Origin: an uncultured Butyricicoccus sp.
GTDB taxonomy: Bacteria; Bacillota; Clostridia; Oscillospirales; Butyricicoccaceae
Assembly: GCF_944381005.1 (NCBI RefSeq)
Contig: NZ_CALWJM010000009.1
Span: 1-64,000, forward strand
DNA: 64,000 nt
Direction of reading: 5' to 3'
The notes beneath the pieces were generated by a model that had not been told where the DNA came from, searched no databases, and saw only the letters and a program-made list of their open reading frames with translations. Position numbers and translations under genes: made by a program. Below, piece after piece: positions 57,258 through 64,000 of the stretch (positions are counted from its first letter, which is position 1; every line of letters begins with the position of its first letter).

Positions 57258-57289
57258 AGACGGTTTTCTTGTGAGAACCGTCTTTTTTT
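57258..57289 (+). terminator. Terminator-like hairpin just before the deacetylase gene
   Basis: AGACGGTTTTC / GAGAACCGTCT (11 bp, loop TTGT) followed by seven T. No plus-strand gene precedes it; its position, 11 bases before the AGGAGG of the next gene, suggests an attenuator. Confidence 0.6.
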
Positions 57290-57317
57290 ATTGCGTTTTT
57301 AGGAGGTTTGTTTCATT

Positions 57318-58457
57318 TTGCGCCGTTTTTTCCCTCTGTTTTTTGTGTTTGCGGCTGTGCTTCTGACCTCTTCCGCGTCCGCACTGACCGCGACCCGCTC
57401 CAATCAAACCATCTATGTTTACAATCAAAAGGCAGATTTGTCCTCTTACTCGGTTAAGGGCAACAACTATGTTCGCGCACGCGACTTTGCAAAAGCAACG
57501 GGCTGTTCTCTGGTTTACGACCCTGACACTTCCTCCATTCTTTTGGAAGAAGGGCAGCCCTATGACGATTCTGCCGAGACCAAACCGCCCGCCGTTTCCG
57601 CATCGGCCACCGCACGCCCAACCCTACAAACGGTCTATATCAACGGCAAAAAAACCGGAATCCAAGGATATAGCATCGCAGGATATAACTATTTTAAACT
57701 GCGCGACTTTGGCAAAGCATTCGGATGGTCGGTTATTTACAACGGTGCGCAAAAGCGCGTAGAAGTCAATCCAGAGTTTCCCTACTTTGAAAAACAAGAA
57801 AACACCATCGTCTATATGTATCACGCATTCACCGAAGACCCTTCGTTGCTCGCCAAGCATCCCGACCTATACACATCCCCTTGGAAGTTCCGTTGCGACA
57901 TCCGTGATATGCGTGCATTGGGCTATGAGCTGATTTCATTGGAAGATTATTTCCAAGGTAAAACCCAAAAAGGAAAAAAATATTTTATTATCACCATAGA
58001 CGACGGCTATTTGAATAACTACACCCTAGCATACCCCGTCTTGCTGGAAGAAAACGCGCCCGCTTCCATTTTCACCATTGTGCGCGAAATGGAACGCGAA
58101 GAAGGCGGCTTTTTCACCGCAGAACAGGCGCGTGAAATGGAGGCCAGCGGTTTGGTCAAAGTGTATTGCCACAACATCGACCATCTGGACTGCACCACGC
58201 TCAACGGCCCGGAATTTAACCGCGAACTGGAGCGTGCTTACACCTCCCTGCGCACCAATTTATCCCCCAAAACCTTGTTTTTCGCCTACCCGTATGGTGC
58301 TTATAATACCAGCACTTATGTCAATGTACGCGACAACGGGTTCCGCCTGCAAATGGTACAGGAACGCAAATTTGCAGCTGATGACATCATCGTGCGGCAA
58401 AATGTCTGGTATGACAGTGCAATGGCGCTTTTAGTCAAAAAAGCGCCCAAAAATTGA
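57318..58457 (+). CDS. Secreted polysaccharide deacetylase with two copper-amine-oxidase-type N-terminal repeats
   Basis: 379 residues. A signal peptide (1-24) is followed by two stalk repeats (about 30-80 and 100-150), each running YVYNQ/YING-K ... YVRARDFAKA/YFKLRDFGKAFG. The NodB domain (about 170-370) has TIDDGY with the catalytic/metal Asp, HNIDH as the His ligand pair and FAYPYGAY. It probably deacetylates peptidoglycan or a wall polysaccharide. The start is TTG, with AGGAGG eleven bases upstream, so translation is likely modest. Confidence 0.88.
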   Translation: MRRFFPLFFVFAAVLLTSSASALTATRSNQTIYVYNQKADLSSYSVKGNNYVRARDFAKATGCSLVYDPDTSSILLEEGQPYDDSAETKPPAVSASATARPTLQTVYINGKKTGIQGYSIAGYNYFKLRDFGKAFGWSVIYNGAQKRVEVNPEFPYFEKQENTIVYMYHAFTEDPSLLAKHPDLYTSPWKFRCDIRDMRALGYELISLEDYFQGKTQKGKKYFIITIDDGYLNNYTLAYPVLLEENAPASIFTIVREMEREEGGFFTAEQAREMEASGLVKVYCHNIDHLDCTTLNGPEFNRELERAYTSLRTNLSPKTLFFAYPYGAYNTSTYVNVRDNGFRLQMVQERKFAADDIIVRQNVWYDSAMALLVKKAPKN

Positions 58458-58472
58458 TTTTGCGCGCATAAT

Positions 58473-58510
58473 AAAAAGAAATCCAACCAAAATTGGTTGG
58501 ATTTCTTTTT
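58473..58510. terminator. Perfect bidirectional terminator
   Basis: An 18-bp stem AAAAAGAAATCCAACCAA and its exact complement around AA. It separates the deacetylase gene from the convergent small gene. Confidence 0.93.
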
Positions 58511-58520
58511 ATCTCCGCTT

Positions 58521-58904
58521 TTATTGATTGGAACTTATCATTGTTCCCAAAACCGTTTGTCCATCTGCTGCATATACCACGGTATCTTCGGATGGCGCTT
58601 TTCTCATATCTTCTTTCAAAATATACCCCGAAATACCTTTATCATTGGAAACCGCAATCAAATCAGGTGCTTCTTCATAGATATTTGGGCCATAAGTTTG
58701 GCCGTTTTCATTGATTCCCCACGCTGGTCGTTTGGCTAAGTCGGTGATTTGTTCTTCACTCACGCGGATAGCCGGAACCACCTGCGTATCTCCTGTGCGT
58801 TCGTCCACTTTACCCGCCATTATAATGGAAGTCAGATTGACCCCAATATCAATACACAACAGAATACAAAGGATAATGCCCAACCCAGACCAACGTTTGT
58901 TCAT
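58521..58904 (-). CDS. Small membrane-anchored protein of unknown function
   Basis: 127 residues from the ATG at 58904; a GTG three bases upstream is possible. AAGGG lies six bases before. One N-terminal membrane helix (about 8-30) precedes an outer domain of about 90 residues (VPAIRVSEEQITDLAKRP ... YILKEDMRKAPSEDTVVYAADGQTVLG). No family recognised. It has an excellent promoter of its own and a terminator, so it is a dedicated transcription unit. Confidence 0.75.
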   Translation of the reverse strand: MNKRWSGLGIILCILLCIDIGVNLTSIIMAGKVDERTGDTQVVPAIRVSEEQITDLAKRPAWGINENGQTYGPNIYEEAPDLIAVSNDKGISGYILKEDMRKAPSEDTVVYAADGQTVLGTMISSNQ

Positions 58905-58940
58905 CACAATCCCTTCTTTCCAATTTGTTTCCTTAACAAG

Positions 58941-58969
58941 AGTATATCACCATACATTTGTTTTGTCAA
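58941..58969 (-). promoter_or_regulatory. Promoter of the small membrane protein gene
   Basis: On the minus strand a perfect TTGACA (58964-58969), 17 bases, TATACT (58941-58946) with extended -10 TGA: one of the best promoters in the window. Confidence 0.85.
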
Positions 58970-58997
58970 CGCAAACCATATGTATACCGCGATAATA

Positions 58998-59032
58998 AAA
59001 AGCCGCGTTTTGAAAACCAAAACGCGGCTTTT
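58998..59032 (-). terminator. Terminator of the amino acid ABC operon
   Basis: AAAAGCCGCGTTTT / AAAACGCGGCTTTT with a 7-base loop, 16 bases after the ATPase stop codon. Flanking T residues occur on both sides. Confidence 0.88.
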
Positions 59033-59047
59033 CTGCAACAGTATCCT

Positions 59048-59770
59048 TTACAGTACCTGCGACAAAAACTCTTTTAATCTGGGGTGTTGTGGATTGGTAA
59101 AGAAGGTTTCGGGGTCGTTCTGCTCGGCGATAACACCGCCATCCATGAACAATACACGGGTTGCAACCGAACGGGCAAAGCCCATTTCGTGCGTGACCAC
59201 AACCATCGTCATACCTTCATCGGCTAGTTCCTTCATCAGGTTGAGCACTTCGCCAACCATTTCCGGGTCAAGTGCCGAGGTTGGCTCGTCAAACAACATC
59301 ACATCGGGATTCATCGCGAGCGCACGCGCAATTGCAATACGCTGCTGCTGACCGCCAGAAAGTTGTTTGGGATACACATCAGCCTTATCGGGCAACCCGA
59401 CGCGCTTGAGCAGTTCCAGCGCCCGTTTATCTGCCTGTTCGCGGGTCATCAAGCCCAGTTTGACCGGCGCCAGCTTGATATTCTCCCGAACGGTCAGGTG
59501 TGGGAACAGATTAAACTGCTGGAACACCATACCCATCTTCTGACGCATCTTATTGATATCGTTCTTGGGGTCGGTGATGTCCACGCCTTCAAATGTAATC
59601 GTGCCGCCTGTCGGCTGCTCCAGCAAGTTCAAGCAGCGCAAAAAGGTTGATTTACCCGAACCAGACGGCCCAATAATGACCACTTTTTCCCCTTTTTCAA
59701 TGTGCTCACTGACGCCTTTCAGCACCAGATGGTCACCGTATGCTTTTTCCAGTTTTTCAACGTTTATCAC
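59048..59770 (-). CDS. Polar amino acid ABC transporter ATPase
   Basis: 240 residues, GlnQ/ArtP/HisP type. Walker [10 protein letters not shown] (34-42), signature LSGGQQQR, Walker [15 protein letters not shown], and the H-loop TH in VVVTHEMGF. It is the last gene of a binding-protein/permease/ATPase operon and overlaps the permease by 14 bases. Substrate probably glutamine or another polar amino acid. Confidence 0.95.
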   Translation of the reverse strand: MINVEKLEKAYGDHLVLKGVSEHIEKGEKVVIIGPSGSGKSTFLRCLNLLEQPTGGTITFEGVDITDPKNDINKMRQKMGMVFQQFNLFPHLTVRENIKLAPVKLGLMTREQADKRALELLKRVGLPDKADVYPKQLSGGQQQRIAIARALAMNPDVMLFDEPTSALDPEMVGEVLNLMKELADEGMTMVVVTHEMGFARSVATRVLFMDGGVIAEQNDPETFFTNPQHPRLKEFLSQVL

Positions 59771-60542
59771 TTTCGCGCAGCCTCCTTTCGAAGATTGCCA
59801 ACAGTTTGGTCAAAATCAGTACGATTACCAAATAGATAATGGCCAAGCTGACATAAGGCACAATCGCCATATACGTTTTGCTGACAATGACCTTGGCTGC
59901 CTGTGTCAAATCCTGTACCGAGATAACCATAACAACCGAGGTTTCCTTGACGAGCGTAATCATTTCGTTGCCAAGTGCGGGCAGAATGTTCTTAATTGCC
60001 TGCGGCACAATGATATAGCGCATAGTCTGTACATAGTTCAGACCGAGCGAGCGGCCAGCCTCCATCTGTCCCTGGTCAACCGACATGATACCGGAGCGCA
60101 CGATTTCTGCAACATACGCGCCCGAGTTGATACCAAACGTGATGATAGCGCACCAAGTCGCCTCGTTTGACCCCAGCTTGGGCACCATAATAACAAAGCC
60201 CATCAGCAAGAGCTGTACCATGACCGGTGTACCGCGAATGATGGTCAAATAGAGTTTACAGAGAAAGTCTGCGATTCGCAGGAGGATGCCAGGGCGTGTG
60301 CGCTTGGAGTCGTGCGCCGAGCGCACCACCGCAACCAACACACCCACAATTACACCCAAAATCAACGCACCAATGGCGATAATAAATGTAGTTTTCAGAC
60401 CACTCAGGAAAAATGTGTTCCATCGGTCTTCAAAGATAAACGTCTGGAAAATCTGATAAATAATGTTTTGCAGACCTTCGGGCAAGCCCTGTATCCAGCC
60501 GGGCATCACAGCGAGCCAATCTACAAAGGACATAAACTGCAC
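59757..60542 (-). CDS. Polar amino acid ABC transporter permease
   Basis: 261 residues with about five membrane helices and the EAA-type loop [33 protein letters not shown] (about residues 160-195). His/Glu/Gln/Arg/opine permease family. The start is GTG with AGGAGG nine bases upstream; the ATG three codons later has poor spacing. Operon mate of the binding protein upstream. Confidence 0.94.
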   Translation of the reverse strand: MQFMSFVDWLAVMPGWIQGLPEGLQNIIYQIFQTFIFEDRWNTFFLSGLKTTFIIAIGALILGVIVGVLVAVVRSAHDSKRTRPGILLRIADFLCKLYLTIIRGTPVMVQLLLMGFVIMVPKLGSNEATWCAIITFGINSGAYVAEIVRSGIMSVDQGQMEAGRSLGLNYVQTMRYIIVPQAIKNILPALGNEMITLVKETSVVMVISVQDLTQAAKVIVSKTYMAIVPYVSLAIIYLVIVLILTKLLAIFERRLRESDKR

Positions 60543-60589
60543 CGTTTTCTACCTCCTTCTGATTCTTTGGGTCATTGACAAGGACGGAA

Positions 60590-60615
60590 CAAGGGGCGGC
60601 ACATGCCGTCCCTTG
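60590..60615 (-). promoter_or_regulatory. Intercistronic hairpin between binding protein and permease
   Basis: CAAGGGGCGGCA and TGCCGTCCCTTG pair (12 bp with one G-U). No T-rich tail follows. Such hairpins often protect the binding protein mRNA and lower downstream expression, giving excess binding protein over permease (inference). Confidence 0.6.
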
Positions 60616-60635
60616 CGCTTTGCTGTTCATTGTAA

Positions 60636-61442
60636 TTACTCGTGGATATAATTTGCAATGATTTCATCCAGAGTGCCGTCTGCCTTGAGTTCTTCCATTG
60701 CCTTGTTTACCTTGTCCAGAAGTTCGGTGTTGCCCTTCTTGACAGCGGCAGCGTAATCTTCTACGGTGTACTCGGTGTCCAGAATCTTCAGACCCTGATT
60801 TGCCTCTACATAAGCCTTTGCCGGCTCGTTGTCGATGACAACGGCATCAATCTGACCATTTACCAGTGCCTGCGTTGCCACAACACCCGATTCAAAACGC
60901 TGTACATGGTCTTCACCCAAATCATCGGTGCAATACATATCGCCAGTGGTACCGGTCTGTACGCCAACCTTCTTATCCTTGAGGTCGTCAACGGTTGCAA
61001 TGGTGGAATCCTCCGGTACGATGATAGCCTGAATACCGGTTGCATAGGAAATGGTAAAATCAACCTGTTCTGCGCGCTCCGGGTCAACGGTCATACCAGC
61101 AAATGCAATATCAATCTGGTCTGCGCTCAGTGCCGGAATCAGGGAATCAAATTCCATGTTGATGATTTCCAGCTTCATGCCCAGCTTATCTGCAACAGCC
61201 TGCGCAATATCCGGGTCGATACCAACTACATTGTTGCTATCGTCTACTGTCTCATACGGCGGGAAAGTTGCATTGGTGCCCATGCGGAGCGTGCCGCCTT
61301 CAGCCGTATTTGCATCAGCCGCATCATTCTGCTGGGTCTGCGCTGTTGTATCTTCCTGCGTATCGGAATTGCCGCCGCAACCAGCCAATGCGCCGGTTGC
61401 CACAAGAGACATTGCAAGCAGTGCTGCCAACTTCTTCTTCAT
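60636..61442 (-). CDS. Amino acid ABC transporter substrate-binding lipoprotein
   Basis: 268 residues, family 3 solute-binding protein. Lipobox LAGC (Cys 22). ATFPPYETVDDSNNVVGIDPDIAQAVADKL and the FDSLIPALSADQIDIAFAGMTVDPERAEQVDF stretch are typical of glutamine, cystine and polar amino acid receptors. AGGAGG lies before the ATG. It is first in the operon behind a good promoter. Confidence 0.95.
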   Translation of the reverse strand: MKKKLAALLAMSLVATGALAGCGGNSDTQEDTTAQTQQNDAADANTAEGGTLRMGTNATFPPYETVDDSNNVVGIDPDIAQAVADKLGMKLEIINMEFDSLIPALSADQIDIAFAGMTVDPERAEQVDFTISYATGIQAIIVPEDSTIATVDDLKDKKVGVQTGTTGDMYCTDDLGEDHVQRFESGVVATQALVNGQIDAVVIDNEPAKAYVEANQGLKILDTEYTVEDYAAAVKKGNTELLDKVNKAMEELKADGTLDEIIANYIHE

Positions 61443-61492
61443 TTGAAACTTCCTCCTAAAATAACATCCTTACAATTACCTGATTGAGTATT

Positions 61493-61520
61493 ATTATACA
61501 CCCATTGACATAAATTGCAA
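61493..61520 (-). promoter_or_regulatory. Promoter of the amino acid ABC operon
   Basis: On the minus strand TTGCAA (61515-61520), 16 bases, perfect TATAAT (61493-61498), about 50 bases before the binding-protein start. Confidence 0.7.
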
Positions 61521-61712
61521 CCGCTTTTTTCAGAAGTTTGGCTGCCAAAGAGACAGTTTTTACACCACTTTGCAGACATAAATCAGCGTTTTCTACAAAA
61601 CATGCCGCCCTTTTTCCTCGACCTTTGGATATTTCTGCATATTTATTCACCTTTATTCACTCACCTCCCCTCAACTGCGCATGCAAAAAGGCTACCCGCA
61701 CATCGGTTTGTG

Positions 61713-61721
61713 TGGTATAAT
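61713..61721 (+). promoter_or_regulatory. Extended -10 promoter of the MBOAT gene
   Basis: TGG-TATAAT (-10 at 61716-61721) without a clear -35, about 75 bases before the MBOAT start. Confidence 0.45.
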
Positions 61722-61795
61722 AGCCCTATTATGGCAAAACGCTATCTATTTCCAGTTGTATTCTGGACGATGATAGCGCCACACAGGAGGGCATC

Positions 61796-63250
61796 ATGCT
61801 ATTTAACTCTTATGGATTTATGCTTGTATTTTTGCCGCTGTGTACCATTGGCTGGTTTGCGTGCGCAAAATATGGACGAACGCGCTTAGGAAATCTGTTT
61901 TTGCTTGCACTATCTGTCTGGTTCTATGCGGCAAATGATTTGCGCGGTACGATTGTGTTACTGCTCAGCGCCCTTATCAACTGGAGCATCGGCCGCAAAC
62001 TGACCCAGACACCGCGTAAACCGCTGTTGATATTGGGGCTTTTGCTCAATCTGGGTACACTCGGCGTGCTCAAATACACAAATTTTGTGCTGGAAACATT
62101 TTCCTCCCTGACAGGAACCGAGCTTGGTGCCGTTTCCTTTCTGCTCCCGCTCGGCATCAGCTTTTTCACTTTCCAACAAGTTTCCTACCTCATCGACGCT
62201 TATCAGGGAAAGGCTACCAACTATGCGCTGGATGAATACGCGCTTTTCGTCTCTTTCTTTCCCTATGTCATGAGCGGCCCTATTGCATTCCACAGCGAAA
62301 TCATTCCGCAACTGCGCGACCCCGAACGCCGTAAATTGAATTGGGAAAATCTGGCGCGTGGTTTGACGCTTATCAGCTACGGCATGGCAAAAAAAGTTCT
62401 GCTTGCTGACACCTTGGGCAGCGCGGTCAACGTCGCTTGGAATGACGTATACGGTCTGACCAGCTCGACCGCGCTGGTGGCAATGCTGGCCTACACGTTC
62501 CAGCTATACTTTGATTTTTCCGGCTACTGTGACATCGCCACCGGTGTAGCCAAGATGATTGGCATAGACCTGCCCCGCAACTTCAATTCTCCTTACCGCT
62601 CCTGTTCTATCACCGCTTTTTGGGGCACATGGCATATGACCATGACCCGCTTTTTCACCCGCTACCTGTATATCCCGCTGGGCGGTTCGCGCCGTGGATT
62701 TGTGCGCACCTGCATCAATACCTTGATTGTTTTTGCGGTATCCGGCCTTTGGCATGGCGCAAGCTGGACATTTATTGCATGGGGCGGGCTGCACGGTCTG
62801 GCGCTCATGTTTGCAAAAATCCGTGACCGCTATACCGACAAACGCTTTCCCAAGCCATTGGGCTGGCTGTGTACCTTTGGTTTCGTGAATGTTGCATGGG
62901 TATTTTTCCGCGCCCCCAACTTTGAAGCCGTGCGCGTGTTTTTCTCCCATCTGCTTTCCGGTGTGTGGATGCACCTGCCATATAGCATTTATTCATGCTT
63001 TATGACCACAGAAGTCAAGGTGGTCAACCAAGTGTTGGGGCTGCAAAGCCAAACACTGGGTCTTATCGCCACCATTTTCTTTTTGGTTCTGGCGCTTGTG
63101 TTGTCCTTGCTGCCGCGCAACGCGCTTGACCGCACACTGGGCACATCTTTCCGCCCTTCGGGTATACAGCTTACGGTATCTTCTATTCTGCTGGTCTGGT
63201 CTATCCTATCCTTCACTGGAATCAGCACATTCCTATACTTTAACTTTTAA
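61796..63250 (+). CDS. MBOAT-family O-acyltransferase (AlgI/DltB-like)
   Basis: 484 residues with about 11-12 membrane helices. The family core YFDFSGYCDIATGVAKMIGIDLPRNFNSPYRS, then FWGTWHMTMTRFFTRYLYIPLGGSRRG and the active-site His in GLWHGASWTFIAWGGLHG are present. It probably passes an acyl (acetyl) group across the membrane to an extracellular polysaccharide or wall polymer. AGGAGG lies five bases before the ATG. It is followed 11 bases later by a likely partner. Confidence 0.93.
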   Translation: MLFNSYGFMLVFLPLCTIGWFACAKYGRTRLGNLFLLALSVWFYAANDLRGTIVLLLSALINWSIGRKLTQTPRKPLLILGLLLNLGTLGVLKYTNFVLETFSSLTGTELGAVSFLLPLGISFFTFQQVSYLIDAYQGKATNYALDEYALFVSFFPYVMSGPIAFHSEIIPQLRDPERRKLNWENLARGLTLISYGMAKKVLLADTLGSAVNVAWNDVYGLTSSTALVAMLAYTFQLYFDFSGYCDIATGVAKMIGIDLPRNFNSPYRSCSITAFWGTWHMTMTRFFTRYLYIPLGGSRRGFVRTCINTLIVFAVSGLWHGASWTFIAWGGLHGLALMFAKIRDRYTDKRFPKPLGWLCTFGFVNVAWVFFRAPNFEAVRVFFSHLLSGVWMHLPYSIYSCFMTTEVKVVNQVLGLQSQTLGLIATIFFLVLALVLSLLPRNALDRTLGTSFRPSGIQLTVSSILLVWSILSFTGISTFLYFNF

Positions 63251-63261
63251 GGAGGCCGCGC

Positions 63262-64000
63262 ATGTATCGAAACTATGTATTGCGTCTGATTGGCGCGGTC
63301 ATCGCGCTGTTGGTACTGTGTGCCACGGTTGTCATCGTGCTTGACCCGGCGTTTCAATACCACCTTCCCTTTGCCGGAATTGAAGCCACTTACACCAACG
63401 AACGCTATCAAAATGCAGGACTGATTAAACATCAGGACTACGATTCCATCTGTATCGGCTCCTCGGTCACATCCAATTTTCGGGCAAGCTGGTTTGACGA
63501 ACGTTTCGGCGGCAAAACACTCAAGGTCAGCTATCCGGGCGGTACATTCTCCGATTTTGACACCGCACTGGAAACCGCCTATGCAACCCACGACATCAAG
63601 CGCGTATATTGGAGCCTTGACCCGAGACTGTTGGCAGATGACCCACAAAATCCGCACGAACTGCCCACCTACCTATACGATTTCAACCCCTTTAATGACA
63701 TTCAATATCTGCTGAACAAAGATATTTTGTTAGAATCCTGTTCGCAGACCATCTTAGCCACGCTGTCCGGCACACACACCGATTTAGATGAAGCATTTGT
63801 CTGGGAAACTGAGGACACCAAGTACGGTTTGGATGTCGCGATTGCGTCCTACGAGCGCCCCAAAGATATCGGCTTTCAGTATGACCGCCATGTATTTAAC
63901 ACTCCGCTGCGCGCCAATCTTGCGATTGTTGACAAATGGGTGGACAACCATCCAGAAACCACATTCTATCTATACTTCCCGCCCTACTCCACACTGTATT
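63262..64000 (+). CDS. SGNH-type acyltransferase partner protein (AlgJ/DltD-like), truncated by window edge
   Basis: The first 246 codons of a longer gene. An N-terminal membrane helix (about 8-27) precedes an outer domain with SICIGSSVTSNFR (GSS-type nucleophile block, about residue 73), like SGNH hydrolase-fold partners of MBOAT enzymes. GGAGG lies six bases before the ATG. It is co-transcribed with the MBOAT gene. Final steps of exopolysaccharide or wall O-acylation are the likely role (inference). The catalytic Asp-His block would lie past the edge. Confidence 0.8.
   Translation, partial: MYRNYVLRLIGAVIALLVLCATVVIVLDPAFQYHLPFAGIEATYTNERYQNAGLIKHQDYDSICIGSSVTSNFRASWFDERFGGKTLKVSYPGGTFSDFDTALETAYATHDIKRVYWSLDPRLLADDPQNPHELPTYLYDFNPFNDIQYLLNKDILLESCSQTILATLSGTHTDLDEAFVWETEDTKYGLDVAIASYERPKDIGFQYDRHVFNTPLRANLAIVDKWVDNHPETTFYLYFPPYSTLY

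Larger units (their letters stand above)
61443..61795. other. Intergenic region between the ABC operon and the MBOAT gene
   Basis: 353 bases between two divergent units. It contains the two promoters listed separately. The middle (about 61530-61690) shows only a short imperfect repeat of TTATTCAC around 61639-61664 and no supported gene. Confidence 0.5.

Noticed and set aside
61639..61664. Direct repeat TTATTCAC as a regulatory or attachment site
   Set aside because: Only two short imperfect copies with no palindrome; chance is likely in this T-rich stretch.

Overview
The window looks like a chromosomal stretch of an endospore-forming, low-to-mid GC Firmicute of the class Clostridia. The evidence is the gene content: gpr, spoIIP and a germinant receptor operon, a CIRCE-controlled hrcA-grpE-dnaK-dnaJ operon, DarA and RicT, and strong AGGAGG ribosome binding sites. 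A gut Oscillospirales-type genome would fit, but that placement is inference. I see no insertion sequence, prophage, CRISPR array, tRNA or rRNA.

Layout. 1-6.0 kb (minus strand): M16 peptidase, an ECF sigma/anti-sigma pair, pnp and rpsO. 6.0-6.2 kb: a probable small RNA unit on the plus strand. 6.2-11 kb (minus): a small membrane protein, phosphohexomutase, serA and serC. 11-15.8 kb (plus): short QueG-like protein, PLP decarboxylase, darA, holB, ricT. 15.8-19.5 kb: MarR and MocR regulators (plus), SLH lipoprotein and rpsT (minus). 19.6-24.6 kb (plus): gpr, spoIIP and a three-gene ger operon. 24.7-29.5 kb (minus): dnaJ, dnaK, grpE, hrcA. 29.8-34.6 kb (plus): lepA, hemW and the UPF0237/UPF0210 pair. 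34.7-36.1 kb (minus): citrate synthase. 36.2-38.0 kb (plus): a secreted Asp/Cys-repeat protein, a second ECF sigma factor and an RsgI-like anti-sigma factor. 38.1-44.5 kb: tadA, sodium:alanine symporter, mreB, comF, recD2 and a small membrane protein. 44.6-57.3 kb (minus): rpoB, rpoC, L7Ae-like protein, rpsL, rpsG, fusA, tuf. 57.3-64 kb: polysaccharide deacetylase, a small unknown protein, a polar amino acid ABC transporter, and an MBOAT acyltransferase with its SGNH-type partner, which runs off the right edge.

The most unusual signal is regulatory. The two ECF sigma factors (2.5-3.0 kb and 36.7-37.2 kb) are close paralogues. The two transcription units that encode them, 33 kb apart, share the same promoter-like layout: TGA-N2-G, 17 bases, CGTAT, 5 bases, GTGAAA. 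One unit encodes a secreted protein with four D-x-N-G-D-G-x-C-D loops and an anti-sigma factor with a Gly/Asn/His-rich outer tail. The other is a self-contained cassette lying between pnp and the M16 peptidase gene, which are near neighbours in Bacillus. Together they suggest a paired envelope-sensing regulon that I cannot match to a described system.

Other points of interest: a candidate orphan small RNA beside rpsO; a nested two-stem leader in front of pnp; a rearranged lepA-hemW/hrcA-dnaJ block; a compact ger operon with a short GerC and a short GerB-like protein, whose first ribosome binding site lies in a GAAA-capped hairpin; and a RicT with an extra CxxC-x13-CxxC tail.
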